DNA of 10,132 nucleotides from Gemmatimonadales bacterium UBA4718 (GCA_002404375.1 DHJO01000235.1:6854-16985), one strand, 5' to 3'. Positions 1 through 7,558 are shown, numbered from the stretch's first letter. Numbers and translations: made by a program. The notes: generated from the sequence alone by a model not told the origin.

Positions 1-596
1 GAGACGTTGCTGATCATGAGAAACGCCAGCAGCAGCATCAACCCACGGAGGCCCGTCGTCCAGTTCAGGTCGCCGAGGACAGTCTGGTTGTAAAGAGGGG
101 TCTGACTGAACCAGTAATAGGTCGCCAGTGTCATCCCCGCGGCCGGACTGGGGAGTCCGTGGAAATATTTCTTGGCGCGACCCGCCTGTTCGACGTTGAA
201 GCGCGCGAGTCTGATCACCGCACAGGCGGTGAAAAGAAACGCGAAGATCCAGTCCCACCCGTTTCTGTTGAGCACGGCGAAGTACATGATCATCGCCGGC
301 GCCAGCCCGAACGTGATCGCGTCCACCAGAGAATCGAGCTCCGAGCCGAATCTCGATCCCGTTCCGGTAGCGCGGGCCACCCTGCCGTCCAGCGCGTCGC
401 ATATGCCGCCGAACACGACGTAGAGCCCCGCCGTATCGAACTCGCCACGCGATGCCGCTACGATGGCGAACATCCCGAAGAAGAGGCTGGCGAGCGTGAA
501 GCCATTGGGGAGGATTATCACGCCGCGATTGCGCGGACGATCGACCTCCCCCCCTCCTCTGGCGTGCTGCCGGCGACTCTGATCCGGCGTAAGCAT
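1..596 (-). CDS. pssA: CDP-diacylglycerol--serine O-phosphatidyltransferase (partial, C-terminus beyond left edge)
   Basis: This membrane enzyme joins CDP-diacylglycerol and serine to make phosphatidylserine, the first committed step to phosphatidylethanolamine. I translated it by hand from ATG at 596; 198 residues lie in the window and the reading frame is open at the left edge. The CDP-alcohol phosphatidyltransferase signature D-x2-DG-x2-AR-x8-G-x3-D-x3-D is complete at residues 67-92 (D67, D70, G71, A74, R75, G84, D88, D92). The Asp residues bind the metal and act in catalysis in this family. Hydrophobic stretches at about 35-48, 93-108, 116-130 and 184-196 fit membrane helices, and the first 25 residues are polar and Arg/Gly-rich. 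The start overlaps the psd stop by one base (TGATG), and psd acts on its product. The pairing with psd makes PssA the best call over PgsA or another CDP-alcohol transferase. Confidence 0.93.
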   Translation of the reverse strand, partial: MLTPDQSRRQHARGGGEVDRPRNRGVIILPNGFTLASLFFGMFAIVAASRGEFDTAGLYVVFGGICDALDGRVARATGTGSRFGSELDSLVDAITFGLAPAMIMYFAVLNRNGWDWIFAFLFTACAVIRLARFNVEQAGRAKKYFHGLPSPAAGMTLATYYWFSQTPLYNQTVLGDLNWTTGLRGLMLLLAFLMISNV

Positions 597-1282
597 CAAT
601 GCGATAACTCGCCAAGCACCGTTACGCCCGCGGTCGTCACGTCTCCGACCTTTGCTCGAATCGTCGAGCCTACGGGCAGAAACAGATCGACTCGAGAGCC
701 GAAGCGAATGATTCCCATTCGGTCGCCCTGTCTCACGCGTTCCCCGAGCTTGCTGTATGTGACAATGCGGCGCGCGATGAGTCCCGCGATCTGGCGCACG
801 AGCACGCGGTGGACCGCGCCCACTCTCGCCGTTCGACCCGAGTCAGGCGGAAGGGTATCGATTCCGACCGACATCTGCTCGTTCTCGAGACTCGACTTCT
901 CGGCGGAAGCGTTGAAGAACTTGCCCTTGTTGTAATGGATGTATGACACGACCCCGTCGACTGGATAGCGGTTAACATGAACGTTGAACACGTTCATGAA
1001 AATCGAGAGTCTGATCGCTCGCCCCTTGATGAACGCCGGCTCATCGACCTCGGTGATCATGATGAGCTTGCCATCGGCGGGTGCGACGACCAGCGATGGC
1101 CCACGCTCTCCGACTCGCTCCGGGTCGCGGAAGAAGTACGCGACCCATAGGGCCAGGAGGAGCAGGACAAACGCCGCGAGCCAGAGTCCCCATGACCGAC
1201 GGGACACCGCGAAAGCGAACGCGCCGGCAGCCACGAGCGCCGCGATGGCAATAAAAAGCAGTCCTTCGCGCGCGAAGTTCAA
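596..1282 (-). CDS. psd: Phosphatidylserine decarboxylase, short membrane-anchored type
   Basis: It decarboxylates phosphatidylserine to phosphatidylethanolamine at the inner membrane. The 228-residue length fits the short (type A, archaeal-like) Psd rather than the roughly 300-residue E. coli form. Two hydrophobic segments at about 7-26 and 33-51 anchor it, followed by the FFRDPER motif at 50-56. The APADG motif (D70) and NVHVNR motif (H102) match the Asp and His involved in self-processing. The FGS motif at 194-196 is the autocleavage site, and S196 should become the pyruvoyl cofactor. The start is TTG, placed inside a 4-base overlap (TTGA) with the purC stop. No clear Shine-Dalgarno precedes it, so it probably relies on translational coupling. 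It is followed by pssA, the enzyme that supplies its substrate. Confidence 0.95.
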   Translation of the reverse strand: MNFAREGLLFIAIAALVAAGAFAFAVSRRSWGLWLAAFVLLLLALWVAYFFRDPERVGERGPSLVVAPADGKLIMITEVDEPAFIKGRAIRLSIFMNVFNVHVNRYPVDGVVSYIHYNKGKFFNASAEKSSLENEQMSVGIDTLPPDSGRTARVGAVHRVLVRQIAGLIARRIVTYSKLGERVRQGDRMGIIRFGSRVDLFLPVGSTIRAKVGDVTTAGVTVLGELSH

Positions 1283-2214
1283 TGTGATGCGTCAGTGTTG
1301 AGCGAGCGGCCGGTGAGGCGACGGTAGATGTCGAGGTAGCGCTCGCTCGTCGCGTGGATCACTTCGTTCGGCAATCGCGGTGGTGGATAGTTGCCATCCC
1401 ATCTGCCTGCGCGCTTTTCCGCATCGAGATAGTCGCGAAGGGGCTGCTTGTCGAAGCTTGGCTGCCCATGACCCGGCTCGTAAACGTCGGCCGGCCAGAA
1501 ACGCGAGCTGTCTGGGGTGAGCACCTCATCCACCAATATAACCTTTTCGCCCTCCTTCCTGTTCTTCAGTCGACCGAATTCAAACTTCGTGTCGGCGATG
1601 ATTATTCCACGCTCCGCGGCGATGGCGCGACCCGCTTCGTAGACCTCGCGCGACAGCCTTTCCAGCTCTCCCGCCCATTGGTCGCCGATGAACGAGCGCA
1701 TCCGCTCAACCGTAATGTTCTCGTCGTGACCCTCATCAGCTTTGGTGGCCGGGCTGAACAGAGGCGGATCGAGCCGATCAGACTCCCGCATCCCTTTCCT
1801 GAGTGGCTCGCCGGCCAGGGTTCCGCTGTCGCGGTATTCCTTCCACGCGGATCCCGAGAGATATCCGCGCACGACGCATTCGACGGGAAAGACGGTCGTG
1901 CGCCGGCACAACATCGCCCGGCCAGCGAGCTCTCGCTGGTGATCGCGCAGCTGTGGCACCTCTCGCACGATTTCCGACATGTCAGCAGACAGCATGTGGT
2001 GCTCGACCCTCGATTCGAGCTGCCTCAGCCACCAGGCCGTGATCTGAGTCAGGACTGCGCCTTTGTGGGGAATCGTCTCGGCCATCACGACGTCGAAGGC
2101 GCTGACACGGTCGGTCGCGACAAGCAGCAGCCTCTCGTCATCCACGACGTACACATCGCGAACCTTTCCGCGTCTGAACGGGGTGAGCGGAAGGGCGCTC
2201 GCTTCCATCAGCAT
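1279..2214 (-). CDS. purC: Phosphoribosylaminoimidazole-succinocarboxamide synthase (SAICAR synthetase)
   Basis: This cytosolic purine enzyme couples CAIR and aspartate with ATP to give SAICAR. It has 311 residues, the longer, yeast Ade1-like class rather than the roughly 240-residue class. The family motifs are in order: GKVRDVY at 16-22 in the ATP-binding N-lobe, [14 protein letters not shown] at 109-122, the [14 protein letters not shown] region at 154-167, [11 protein letters not shown] at 204-214 and [12 protein letters not shown] at 229-240. The ATG start at 2214 overlaps the purB stop by one base. AGGAG at 2226-2230 lies 11 bases upstream, which favours this start over a second in-frame ATG at 2208. 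It sits directly after purB, whose product uses SAICAR, so two successive purine steps are translated from one message. Confidence 0.96.
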   Translation of the reverse strand: MLMEASALPLTPFRRGKVRDVYVVDDERLLLVATDRVSAFDVVMAETIPHKGAVLTQITAWWLRQLESRVEHHMLSADMSEIVREVPQLRDHQRELAGRAMLCRRTTVFPVECVVRGYLSGSAWKEYRDSGTLAGEPLRKGMRESDRLDPPLFSPATKADEGHDENITVERMRSFIGDQWAGELERLSREVYEAGRAIAAERGIIIADTKFEFGRLKNRKEGEKVILVDEVLTPDSSRFWPADVYEPGHGQPSFDKQPLRDYLDAEKRAGRWDGNYPPPRLPNEVIHATSERYLDIYRRLTGRSLNTDASH

Positions 2215-3647
2215 CAGACGCGGAGCTCCTCGGCACGGTCGACCTTGGCCATGTCGCCCGCGAAGAGTGGAGTAATCACGTCGCGCAGAAACTCATCCAC
2301 CTGCTCAGGCGCGCGGCCGACGAATCGTCTTGGATCAATGGCGCCCTCGAGGTCCTTCATCTTAAGGCCGAATGATTTGTCACGGCCCAGCCGGTCGAGA
2401 AGATCGTTCCCGTCCGCGCCATTCTTCAGGGCGCGCGCCGCCTCGATGCTGTGCTTTCTGATGGTTTCGTGCGCCACTTGTCTGTCGCCACCCGCGCGCA
2501 CGGCGCGTACGATCAGCTCCTCCGTTGCCATGAACGGCAGTTCTGCCGCGACCCTGCGCTTGATTACAGCCGGATGAACCTCCAGACCGCTCGAGACGTT
2601 CGCCATCAGCAGGAGAATCGCATCGGTCGCCAGGAACATCTCCGGTATCACCAGCCGGCGGTTAGCGCTGTCGTCGAGCGTCCTCTCGAAATATTGAACG
2701 GCGTGGGTCTGATTCGCGTTGCTCTCGAGCGAGTTCACAAATCGCGCGAGTGAAGCGATACGCTCCGAGCGCATCGGATTTCGCTTGTATGCCATTGCCG
2801 AGGAGCCGATCTGCTCGGCCTCGAACGGCTCCTCCATTTCGCCGAATGACTGCAGCATCCGGATGTCGCCGCTGAATTTGGCGGCACTGGCAGCGAGGCC
2901 CGCCACCACCGACAGAACGAATGCATCGAGCTTGCGCGTGTACGTCTGGCCGGTGACGGCAAGAGGCGCGGCGAACGACATCTTCTCGGTCACGAGCCGG
3001 TCGAGGGCGCGCACTTTCTGGTGGTCGCCCTCGAAGATCTCGAGGAAGCTGGCCTGGGTTCCTGTCGTTCCCTTCACGCCACGGAACGGAAGAGTCCGGC
3101 GCCGATAATCGATGTCCTCGATATCGAGCACCAAGTCCTGCATCCAGAGCGTGGCGCGCTTGCCGACGGTCGTGAGCTGCGCCGGCTGGAGGTGCGTGTA
3201 TCCCAGGGTCGGCTGATCGCGCCAGTGCTCGGCGAACGCCGCAAGCGAGCGAAGCACGTCGAGCGCCCGGCCGCGAAGCAGGTCCAGCCCGCGCCGCATC
3301 AGAACGAGATCGGTGTTATCGGTGACGTAGGCGCTGGTGGCGCCCAGGTGGATGAAGGGCTTTGCCTTGGGTGCCACATCTCCAAAGGCGTGCACGTGCG
3401 CCATCACATCGTGACGAAAGCGTTTCTCGTATTTGGCGACCGCATCGAAGTCGATTTTGTCGAGATTCGCACTCATCTGGCGAATCGCCTCTTCGGGTAT
3501 CTTTACGCCCAGCTCGCGCTCCGCTTCGGCGAGTGCGAGCCACAGGCGACGCCACAAACCGTAACGAGTTGCGGGCGACCAAAGCTCCAGCATCGCCGCC
3601 GATGCGTACCGCTCCGCGAGCGGAGAGCTATATCGGTTCGTCACCAC
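2214..3647 (-). CDS. purB: Adenylosuccinate lyase, animal-type subgroup
   Basis: It cleaves SAICAR to AICAR plus fumarate and adenylosuccinate to AMP plus fumarate. It has 477 residues and belongs to the fumarase/aspartase superfamily. Visible motifs are [12 protein letters not shown] at 78-89 (H86), [14 protein letters not shown] at 100-113, [14 protein letters not shown] at 151-164 with the candidate general-acid His152, [10 protein letters not shown] at 192-201 and the flexible signature loop [10 protein letters not shown] at 281-290, where S282 or S283 should be the catalytic base. The loop has Ala where most relatives have Pro (MPYKRN or MPHKRN). From memory, the chain matches human ADSL more closely than the common bacterial forms. 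The start is GTG at 3647, in a one-base overlap with the htrA stop (TAGTG); a second GTG follows at once, so the exact start could be 3644. Confidence 0.96.
   Translation of the reverse strand: MVTNRYSSPLAERYASAAMLELWSPATRYGLWRRLWLALAEAERELGVKIPEEAIRQMSANLDKIDFDAVAKYEKRFRHDVMAHVHAFGDVAPKAKPFIHLGATSAYVTDNTDLVLMRRGLDLLRGRALDVLRSLAAFAEHWRDQPTLGYTHLQPAQLTTVGKRATLWMQDLVLDIEDIDYRRRTLPFRGVKGTTGTQASFLEIFEGDHQKVRALDRLVTEKMSFAAPLAVTGQTYTRKLDAFVLSVVAGLAASAAKFSGDIRMLQSFGEMEEPFEAEQIGSSAMAYKRNPMRSERIASLARFVNSLESNANQTHAVQYFERTLDDSANRRLVIPEMFLATDAILLLMANVSSGLEVHPAVIKRRVAAELPFMATEELIVRAVRAGGDRQVAHETIRKHSIEAARALKNGADGNDLLDRLGRDKSFGLKMKDLEGAIDPRRFVGRAPEQVDEFLRDVITPLFAGDMAKVDRAEELRV
2226..2230 (-). promoter_or_regulatory. 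Ribosome binding site supporting the purC start
   Basis: AGGAG on the minus strand lies inside the last codons of purB, 11 bases before ATG 2214. It would be 17 bases from the alternative ATG at 2208, so it favours the earlier start. This is one of the few recognisable Shine-Dalgarno sequences in the operon. Confidence 0.45.
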
Positions 3648-5035
3648 TATTGCAGGCTGAATTCTGTGGCATAGATCTGCCCGCCGCGCTCGAAATACAA
3701 GCGAATTCCGCCGCGCCCATAAGCCGTCAGAATCCGATTGACCGATTGTGCGTCAGGAATCGGTGTGCGATTGATCTGTACGATTACGTCGCCGGACTGA
3801 AGGCCGATCTGCTGCTGAATCCTGTCGCTCACGCGATTTACCAGCGCGCCCTGCCTGCTCTGGATCTGGTACTGCGCGCGAATCGGCGGAGTGAGGGAAA
3901 TGAGCTCGAGCTCTCGGAGCACGGTGACCCTGGGCGCATTCACGTCGGGGAGGTCGGCTACCTGGACGCTGACCGGCATCTCGCGTCCTGCGCGCTTCAC
4001 AACAATGGAATCGTTGTCACCGACGCGCAGTTCGAGAAGCTCTGCGTACCAATCGTAGGCGTTGTGCAGCGCTCTGCTGCGCGAGCGGACGATGACGTCG
4101 CCGGGGCGAATTCCGGCGCGCGCGGCGGGAGAGCCGGGAACGACAGAGGCGACGACGACACCCTTATTGCCCGCCAATCCAGGCGTGCGTGACATCTCCG
4201 GCTGCATTCCGATCCATGGATGCCTCACGACCCCGTGAGCGAGAAGATCCTCCGCGACACGGCGGGCGCGGTTTATCGGAATCGCGAATCCAATTCCCAC
4301 CGAGCCGCCGCTCGGCGAGAAGATGGAGCTGTTCACGCCGATCACTTCACCCGCCGCATTTACAAGCGGGCCGCCGGAATTGCCGGGATTGATCGATGCA
4401 TCAGTCTGGATCATGTCCACGTACACCCCGGCGCCTTCACTCGGCGTGGCGAGATTTCGCCCGGTGCCACTCACGACTCCGGCGGTGACGCTTGGCTCCG
4501 AGTTGGCGAGGATGAAGCCATATGGATTCCCGATTGCGATTGCCCACTCGCCAATCAGCAGATCGGTCGACGAGCCGAGAGGAGCGACTGGGAGGTTCTT
4601 CGCATCGATCTTGATGACCGCAAGGTCGTTCGCCTCGTCGCTTCCGATCAGGCGCGCGGGATAGGTCGCTCCGTCCCGCAGCGCCACCTGAATGCGTGTC
4701 GCGCCGGCAATAACGTGGGCATTGGTGACGATGGCGCCATCCGGGCGGATGATGAAACCCGAGCCAAGCCCTGCCGCAGTACGCTGTCCCGACCGACCGC
4801 CGAAGAACTGCTCGAACACATCGGCCGGCACCTGCTCGATGACCTCAGTCTGGACGGTTACAACCGCGGGAGCAACGCGCGCCACAGCATCGGTGATCGC
4901 CGTCCGGCGGGAGGAATTAATGGCGCCCGCTGTCGCCCGAGGTGCCGATGATTGTGCGCTTGAAGGCGCGCTGGATGCGCCCTGACATGCCACGAACACC
5001 AGGGCGGTAAGCGAGCGCGCGAACCTGATCCTCAT
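3647..5035 (-). CDS. HtrA/DegP-family periplasmic serine protease with two PDZ domains, probable lipoprotein
   Basis: This is an envelope protein-quality-control protease of the trypsin-like S1C family with 462 residues, usual for DegP/DegQ. The short N-terminal signal (MRIRFAR then a hydrophobic stretch) ends in VFVAC, an acceptable lipobox with C17 as the candidate lipidated residue; plain Sec cleavage is the alternative. A Ser/Ala-rich linker at about 18-42 follows. The catalytic triad is complete: TNAHV (H107), NDLAV (D137) and GNSGGP (S220). A first PDZ domain spans about 273-360 (PGSPAARAGIRPGDVIV at 300-316) and a second about 375-460 (GLQSGDVIVQIN at 411-422). The ATG start overlaps the stop of the upstream transaldolase-like gene by four bases (ATGA). 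Family membership is certain, but degP, degQ and degS style names cannot be told apart from sequence alone. Confidence 0.94.
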   Translation of the reverse strand: MRIRFARSLTALVFVACQGASSAPSSAQSSAPRATAGAINSSRRTAITDAVARVAPAVVTVQTEVIEQVPADVFEQFFGGRSGQRTAAGLGSGFIIRPDGAIVTNAHVIAGATRIQVALRDGATYPARLIGSDEANDLAVIKIDAKNLPVAPLGSSTDLLIGEWAIAIGNPYGFILANSEPSVTAGVVSGTGRNLATPSEGAGVYVDMIQTDASINPGNSGGPLVNAAGEVIGVNSSIFSPSGGSVGIGFAIPINRARRVAEDLLAHGVVRHPWIGMQPEMSRTPGLAGNKGVVVASVVPGSPAARAGIRPGDVIVRSRSRALHNAYDWYAELLELRVGDNDSIVVKRAGREMPVSVQVADLPDVNAPRVTVLRELELISLTPPIRAQYQIQSRQGALVNRVSDRIQQQIGLQSGDVIVQINRTPIPDAQSVNRILTAYGRGGIRLYFERGGQIYATEFSLQ

Positions 5036-5697
5036 GAATTCGTGCGGGACTTAGGTCGCCTTGCCAGGTCGCTGAGGAAACGATCGACGCCCTTGTCGCT
5101 CAATGGGTGGACGACGAGGGCGCGCAGCACCGCGGGAGTAACGCACACGATGTCGGCACCGGCCGTCGCGCATTCGGCGAACTGGAGAGCGGACTGGGGT
5201 GACGCGGCCATGACGTCGCACTCCTCGCCGCCTGCGTCGAGCACATTCTTGATATCGGCGAGTGCCTGGGCGCCGGGCTGGCCGTAGGCCTCGAGCTCAC
5301 CAAGAGTCACGCGCACCGCCGACGCTCCGGCCTTGGCGGCGATGACCGCCTGCGCGGCGTTGAACACGAAAGTGGCGCAGATCACCACGCCTTCGGCGCT
5401 CAGCCTCGCCATCGGAATCAGTGAGTCCTCGACCAGCGGTATTTGCACTACGATGTGATCGGAGACTTTAGCGAGCTCGCGCGCCTCCGTGTACATGTCT
5501 GCCGACGCGACCGCGCCCACCGGCACGCAGATCGGAAATGCGAATTCGCGCGATATCTCTTCGAGCCTCTCCTTCGCGCTCGAGTCCGGCGCGTCGACGC
5601 TGAAAGCGACGTGCGAAAACGCGACGCCGTCGGCGAGCCCGGCCGACGCGGCATTCCTGATCTCATCGAGGTTCACGCTCTCGAGATAGATGTTCAT
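5032..5697 (-). CDS. Transaldolase/fructose-6-phosphate aldolase-family protein lacking the Schiff-base lysine
   Basis: The 221-residue length and overall pattern match the small transaldolase (TalC/FSA) family, a TIM barrel that normally acts on sugar phosphates through a lysine Schiff base. Family landmarks are the MNIYLES start, GLADGV at 20-25, TEARELAKVSDHIVV at 70-84, ATFVFNAAQA at 108-117, KAGASAV at 122-128, AAS at 164-166 and HPLSDKGVDRFLSD at 197-210. From memory it aligns to E. coli FsaA (220 residues) without gaps. On that alignment Lys85 is Gln (codon CAA), Asp6 is Glu, Thr26 is Ala, Asn28 is Ser, Tyr131 is Thr and Arg134 is Glu, while Thr109 and Ser166 are kept. Normal aldolase or transaldolase chemistry is therefore doubtful, and it may be a pseudoenzyme or have another ligand. 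The ATG start overlaps the truA stop by four bases; GGAAAG lies just upstream. Confidence 0.85.
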   Translation of the reverse strand: MNIYLESVNLDEIRNAASAGLADGVAFSHVAFSVDAPDSSAKERLEEISREFAFPICVPVGAVASADMYTEARELAKVSDHIVVQIPLVEDSLIPMARLSAEGVVICATFVFNAAQAVIAAKAGASAVRVTLGELEAYGQPGAQALADIKNVLDAGGEECDVMAASPQSALQFAECATAGADIVCVTPAVLRALVVHPLSDKGVDRFLSDLARRPKSRTNS

Positions 5698-6470
5698 TCG
5701 CTTTCCAGGTAAAGGTCTTTCGGATACTCAACCCGCTCAAGAAATAAAGCGTGTGGAGGAGCGGGTTGAGAGACTTGACTGTTGTCCCTCTGCTGAAGGA
5801 GGTCCGCGATCACTTCCGGCTCCCGTTTGCCTTCTCCAACTTCGAGCATGGTCCCGACCAGAAAACGGACCATGTGGTGCAGAAATCGGTCGGCTGTGAT
5901 GTCGAATACGAGCCCGCCTTCCCCTTTGCGCCAGGTTGCGCGGGCGACGGTACACCGATGATCATCCCGGTCGGGAGCGGTGCCTTTGACCGCGAACGCC
6001 CGGAAGCAGTGCTCGCCCTCGACGGCTCGCGCGGCGGCCTCGAGGCGCGGAAAATCGAGCGATTTCCTCCAGACCAGCTCGTGAGTCCGGCGAAACGGGG
6101 AAGATGCGAGATCGTCTGTGCCTACGTAGTAGCTGTAGCTGCGGGATATGGCGCTATAGCGGGGGTGGAACTCGTCACGCATTTCGAAGGCTGCCGCAAT
6201 CCATACATCGTCCGGTAAAATGGCGTTCATCGATCGTCGCAGAGCATGCGCGCCCCATTTCTCGGGGACGCGTGCTCCCGCGGCCTGACCGCGCGCGTGG
6301 ACGCCCGTATCTGTCCGTCCAGCGCCGACGACGGTCACGGGTTCTCCACACAGTTTGGACACCGCCGCTTCGAGGACTCCCTGAACCGTCCGTTCACCAG
6401 GCTGCCGCTGCCAGCCGGAAAAGCGCGCGCCATCGTAGTGCAACACGAGTTGCACGGAACGCGACAGCAT
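5694..6470 (-). CDS. truA: tRNA pseudouridine(38-40) synthase TruA
   Basis: It isomerises uridines 38-40 in the anticodon stem-loop of tRNAs to pseudouridine. It has 258 residues, normal for TruA. Motifs in order are HYDGARFSGWQRQ at 11-23, the catalytic motif GAGRTDTGVHARGQ at 49-62 with nucleophile Asp54, FHPRYSA at 101-107 followed by R110, Y112 and Y114, FLHHMVRFLVG at 196-206 and the C-terminal APPHALFLERVEYP at 237-250. ATG at 6470 is the first possible start, because an in-frame TAA lies nine bases upstream of it. A GAGGA stretch about 12 bases upstream could serve as a distant Shine-Dalgarno. It is the first gene of the leftward operon and faces a divergent intergenic region; its stop overlaps the start of the transaldolase-like gene. 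Confidence 0.96.
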   Translation of the reverse strand: MLSRSVQLVLHYDGARFSGWQRQPGERTVQGVLEAAVSKLCGEPVTVVGAGRTDTGVHARGQAAGARVPEKWGAHALRRSMNAILPDDVWIAAAFEMRDEFHPRYSAISRSYSYYVGTDDLASSPFRRTHELVWRKSLDFPRLEAAARAVEGEHCFRAFAVKGTAPDRDDHRCTVARATWRKGEGGLVFDITADRFLHHMVRFLVGTMLEVGEGKREPEVIADLLQQRDNSQVSQPAPPHALFLERVEYPKDLYLESE

Positions 6471-6630
6471 CGCGTGAAATTATCCTCGCGGGCCCCACTG
6501 TCAAGGAACGTAAAGCGTTGAAGATGATTGACTTTCGCTGGTTCGCTGGTCAATGTGGAACCGCCGTCGGGAGTACGCGGCATCCGAGTACTCCGCGACT
6601 TTCACTCTAATGATGATCGGCTGACCCACG
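6471..6630. promoter_or_regulatory. Divergent intergenic region between truA and the GAF-like gene
   Basis: This 160-base gap separates the leftward seven-gene operon from the rightward GAF-like/trpD pair, so it should contain both promoters. For the rightward gene, TCTAAT at 6606-6611 matches five of six -10 positions but has no good -35 at normal spacing. TTGACT at 6528-6533 is a possible -35 without a good -10. A palindrome GAGTACTC sits at 6586-6593 inside a short inverted repeat (CGCGG 6576-6580 and CCGCG 6593-6597), and GAGTAC also occurs at 6571-6576. No small ORF or RNA gene is evident. Confidence 0.5.
6477..6504 (-). promoter_or_regulatory. Candidate sigma70-type promoter for the truA operon
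   Basis: On the minus strand a perfect -35 consensus TTGACA lies at 6504-6499. Downstream, GATAAT at 6484-6479 matches five of six -10 positions but with a short 14-base spacer; TAATTT at 6482-6477 gives 16 bases but a poor match. Transcription from it would begin only a few bases before the truA ATG, giving a nearly leaderless message. This is a pattern match only. Confidence 0.25.
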
Positions 6631-7548
6631 ATGGCCCCACGAACTCTTGCTGTGCTATCCACCGTACTCGCCTCGGCAGGCAACGTGTCCGAAGCGCTCA
6701 ATGCGCTCAGCCAGGACATCGCCGAGCACGATCGCAACGGAAATGTCGTGCTGTTCATCTACGACGCCCGCCGCGATCTGCTCGCCGAGCGCCTCATGCC
6801 CGCGCATGAAGGCATGAGGACGGCGCAGCTGGAGATCGCACTCGATCACCTTCCCAGCGCGATCAGGCGCACGATCTCCGCCGGCAAACAGTTCGCGGAT
6901 CTCGGCACTGAGTCAGGCGACTACCAGAAGCTGCTCGGGACGGGAGCTTCCCCCGAAGCGGGCGTACTTTTACTCCGGGGACTTCTTGTCGACGGTGAGC
7001 TCGCCGGCGTGCTCGCGCTCTCGGAACCCAAGACGCGATTCGGGCACAGGCTTTCGGAAAAAGTCGCGCCCGCCGTCGATCTGTTCTCGCTGGCTTTCGC
7101 CCGGTTGGCCGAGCGCCGCGCGCGCGAAGAAGCGGTGCGGACACTGGAAGAGCTCACCAAAGCCCTCAATGAGGAAAACGCGCGAGCGCTTCAGGATCTC
7201 CAGCGCAAGCTTGCCGAAGCGCGGTCGGCGCTGAACGGGAAGGGAGGTAACGATTCGATTCGCGTCTCTCAGCTCAAGCGAGCGATAGAGGTTGCCTCCG
7301 TTGAAGCGCGCGCGACCGCCGAACGGCTGTCCGCGGTGGAGGAACAGGTGCGGGTGGCCGTTACGAAGCTGGAAAAGGCGCACGTACAGCTTCATGCACA
7401 GGGCGAAGCGCTACAGACCCAGAGCAACATTATCTACAGGGTGGAGCAGGCGCTCCGCGATGCGACCGCTGGTCGCGGCGACTCGCGCAAGATTCTGGAA
7501 GAGGTGCTTCAGATCGTTACGTCGAAAGAGCAAGCCTCTTCGCTGTAA
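6631..7548 (+). CDS. Unrecognised GAF-like domain protein with C-terminal coiled coil
   Basis: I do not recognise a named family for this 305-residue protein. Residues about 5-160 alternate helices and hydrophobic strands in a GAF-like order: NVVLFIYD at 38-45, a variable middle, GVLLLRGLLVDGELAGVLALSE at 111-132 and a closing helix to about 165. From there to about 270 the chain is Ala/Glu/Lys/Arg-rich heptad-like sequence, with a Gly/Asn break at 202-208, predicting a long coiled coil. It has no cysteine, so it is not a Cys-linked bilin or redox sensor. No signal peptide, membrane segment or enzymatic output domain is seen, so it is probably cytosolic and dimeric. An in-frame TGA nine bases upstream makes ATG 6631 the first start; the Shine-Dalgarno is weak. 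It ends 10 bases before trpD, so the two are probably co-transcribed, but a link to tryptophan synthesis is only a guess. Confidence 0.8.
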   Translation: MAPRTLAVLSTVLASAGNVSEALNALSQDIAEHDRNGNVVLFIYDARRDLLAERLMPAHEGMRTAQLEIALDHLPSAIRRTISAGKQFADLGTESGDYQKLLGTGASPEAGVLLLRGLLVDGELAGVLALSEPKTRFGHRLSEKVAPAVDLFSLAFARLAERRAREEAVRTLEELTKALNEENARALQDLQRKLAEARSALNGKGGNDSIRVSQLKRAIEVASVEARATAERLSAVEEQVRVAVTKLEKAHVQLHAQGEALQTQSNIIYRVEQALRDATAGRGDSRKILEEVLQIVTSKEQASSL

Positions 7549-7558
7549 CCAGGCAACA

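Noticed and set aside
159-935. Open frame of 258 codons on the plus strand opposite pssA and psd
   Set aside because: Overlaps two genes with full catalytic signatures and has low-complexity Arg-rich composition.
1354-2577. Open frame of 407 codons on the plus strand opposite purC and the end of purB
   Set aside because: It is antisense to two genes with complete family motifs and shows no recognisable domain; long opposite-strand frames are common in GC-rich DNA.
3362-4192. Open frame of 276 codons on the plus strand opposite purB and htrA
   Set aside because: Shadow of two well-supported genes, Arg/Ala-rich composition and no family motif.
7292-7558. Upstream in-frame extension of trpD
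   Set aside because: It overlaps the GAF-like gene in another frame and lacks TrpD similarity; ATG 7559 fits the family N-terminus.
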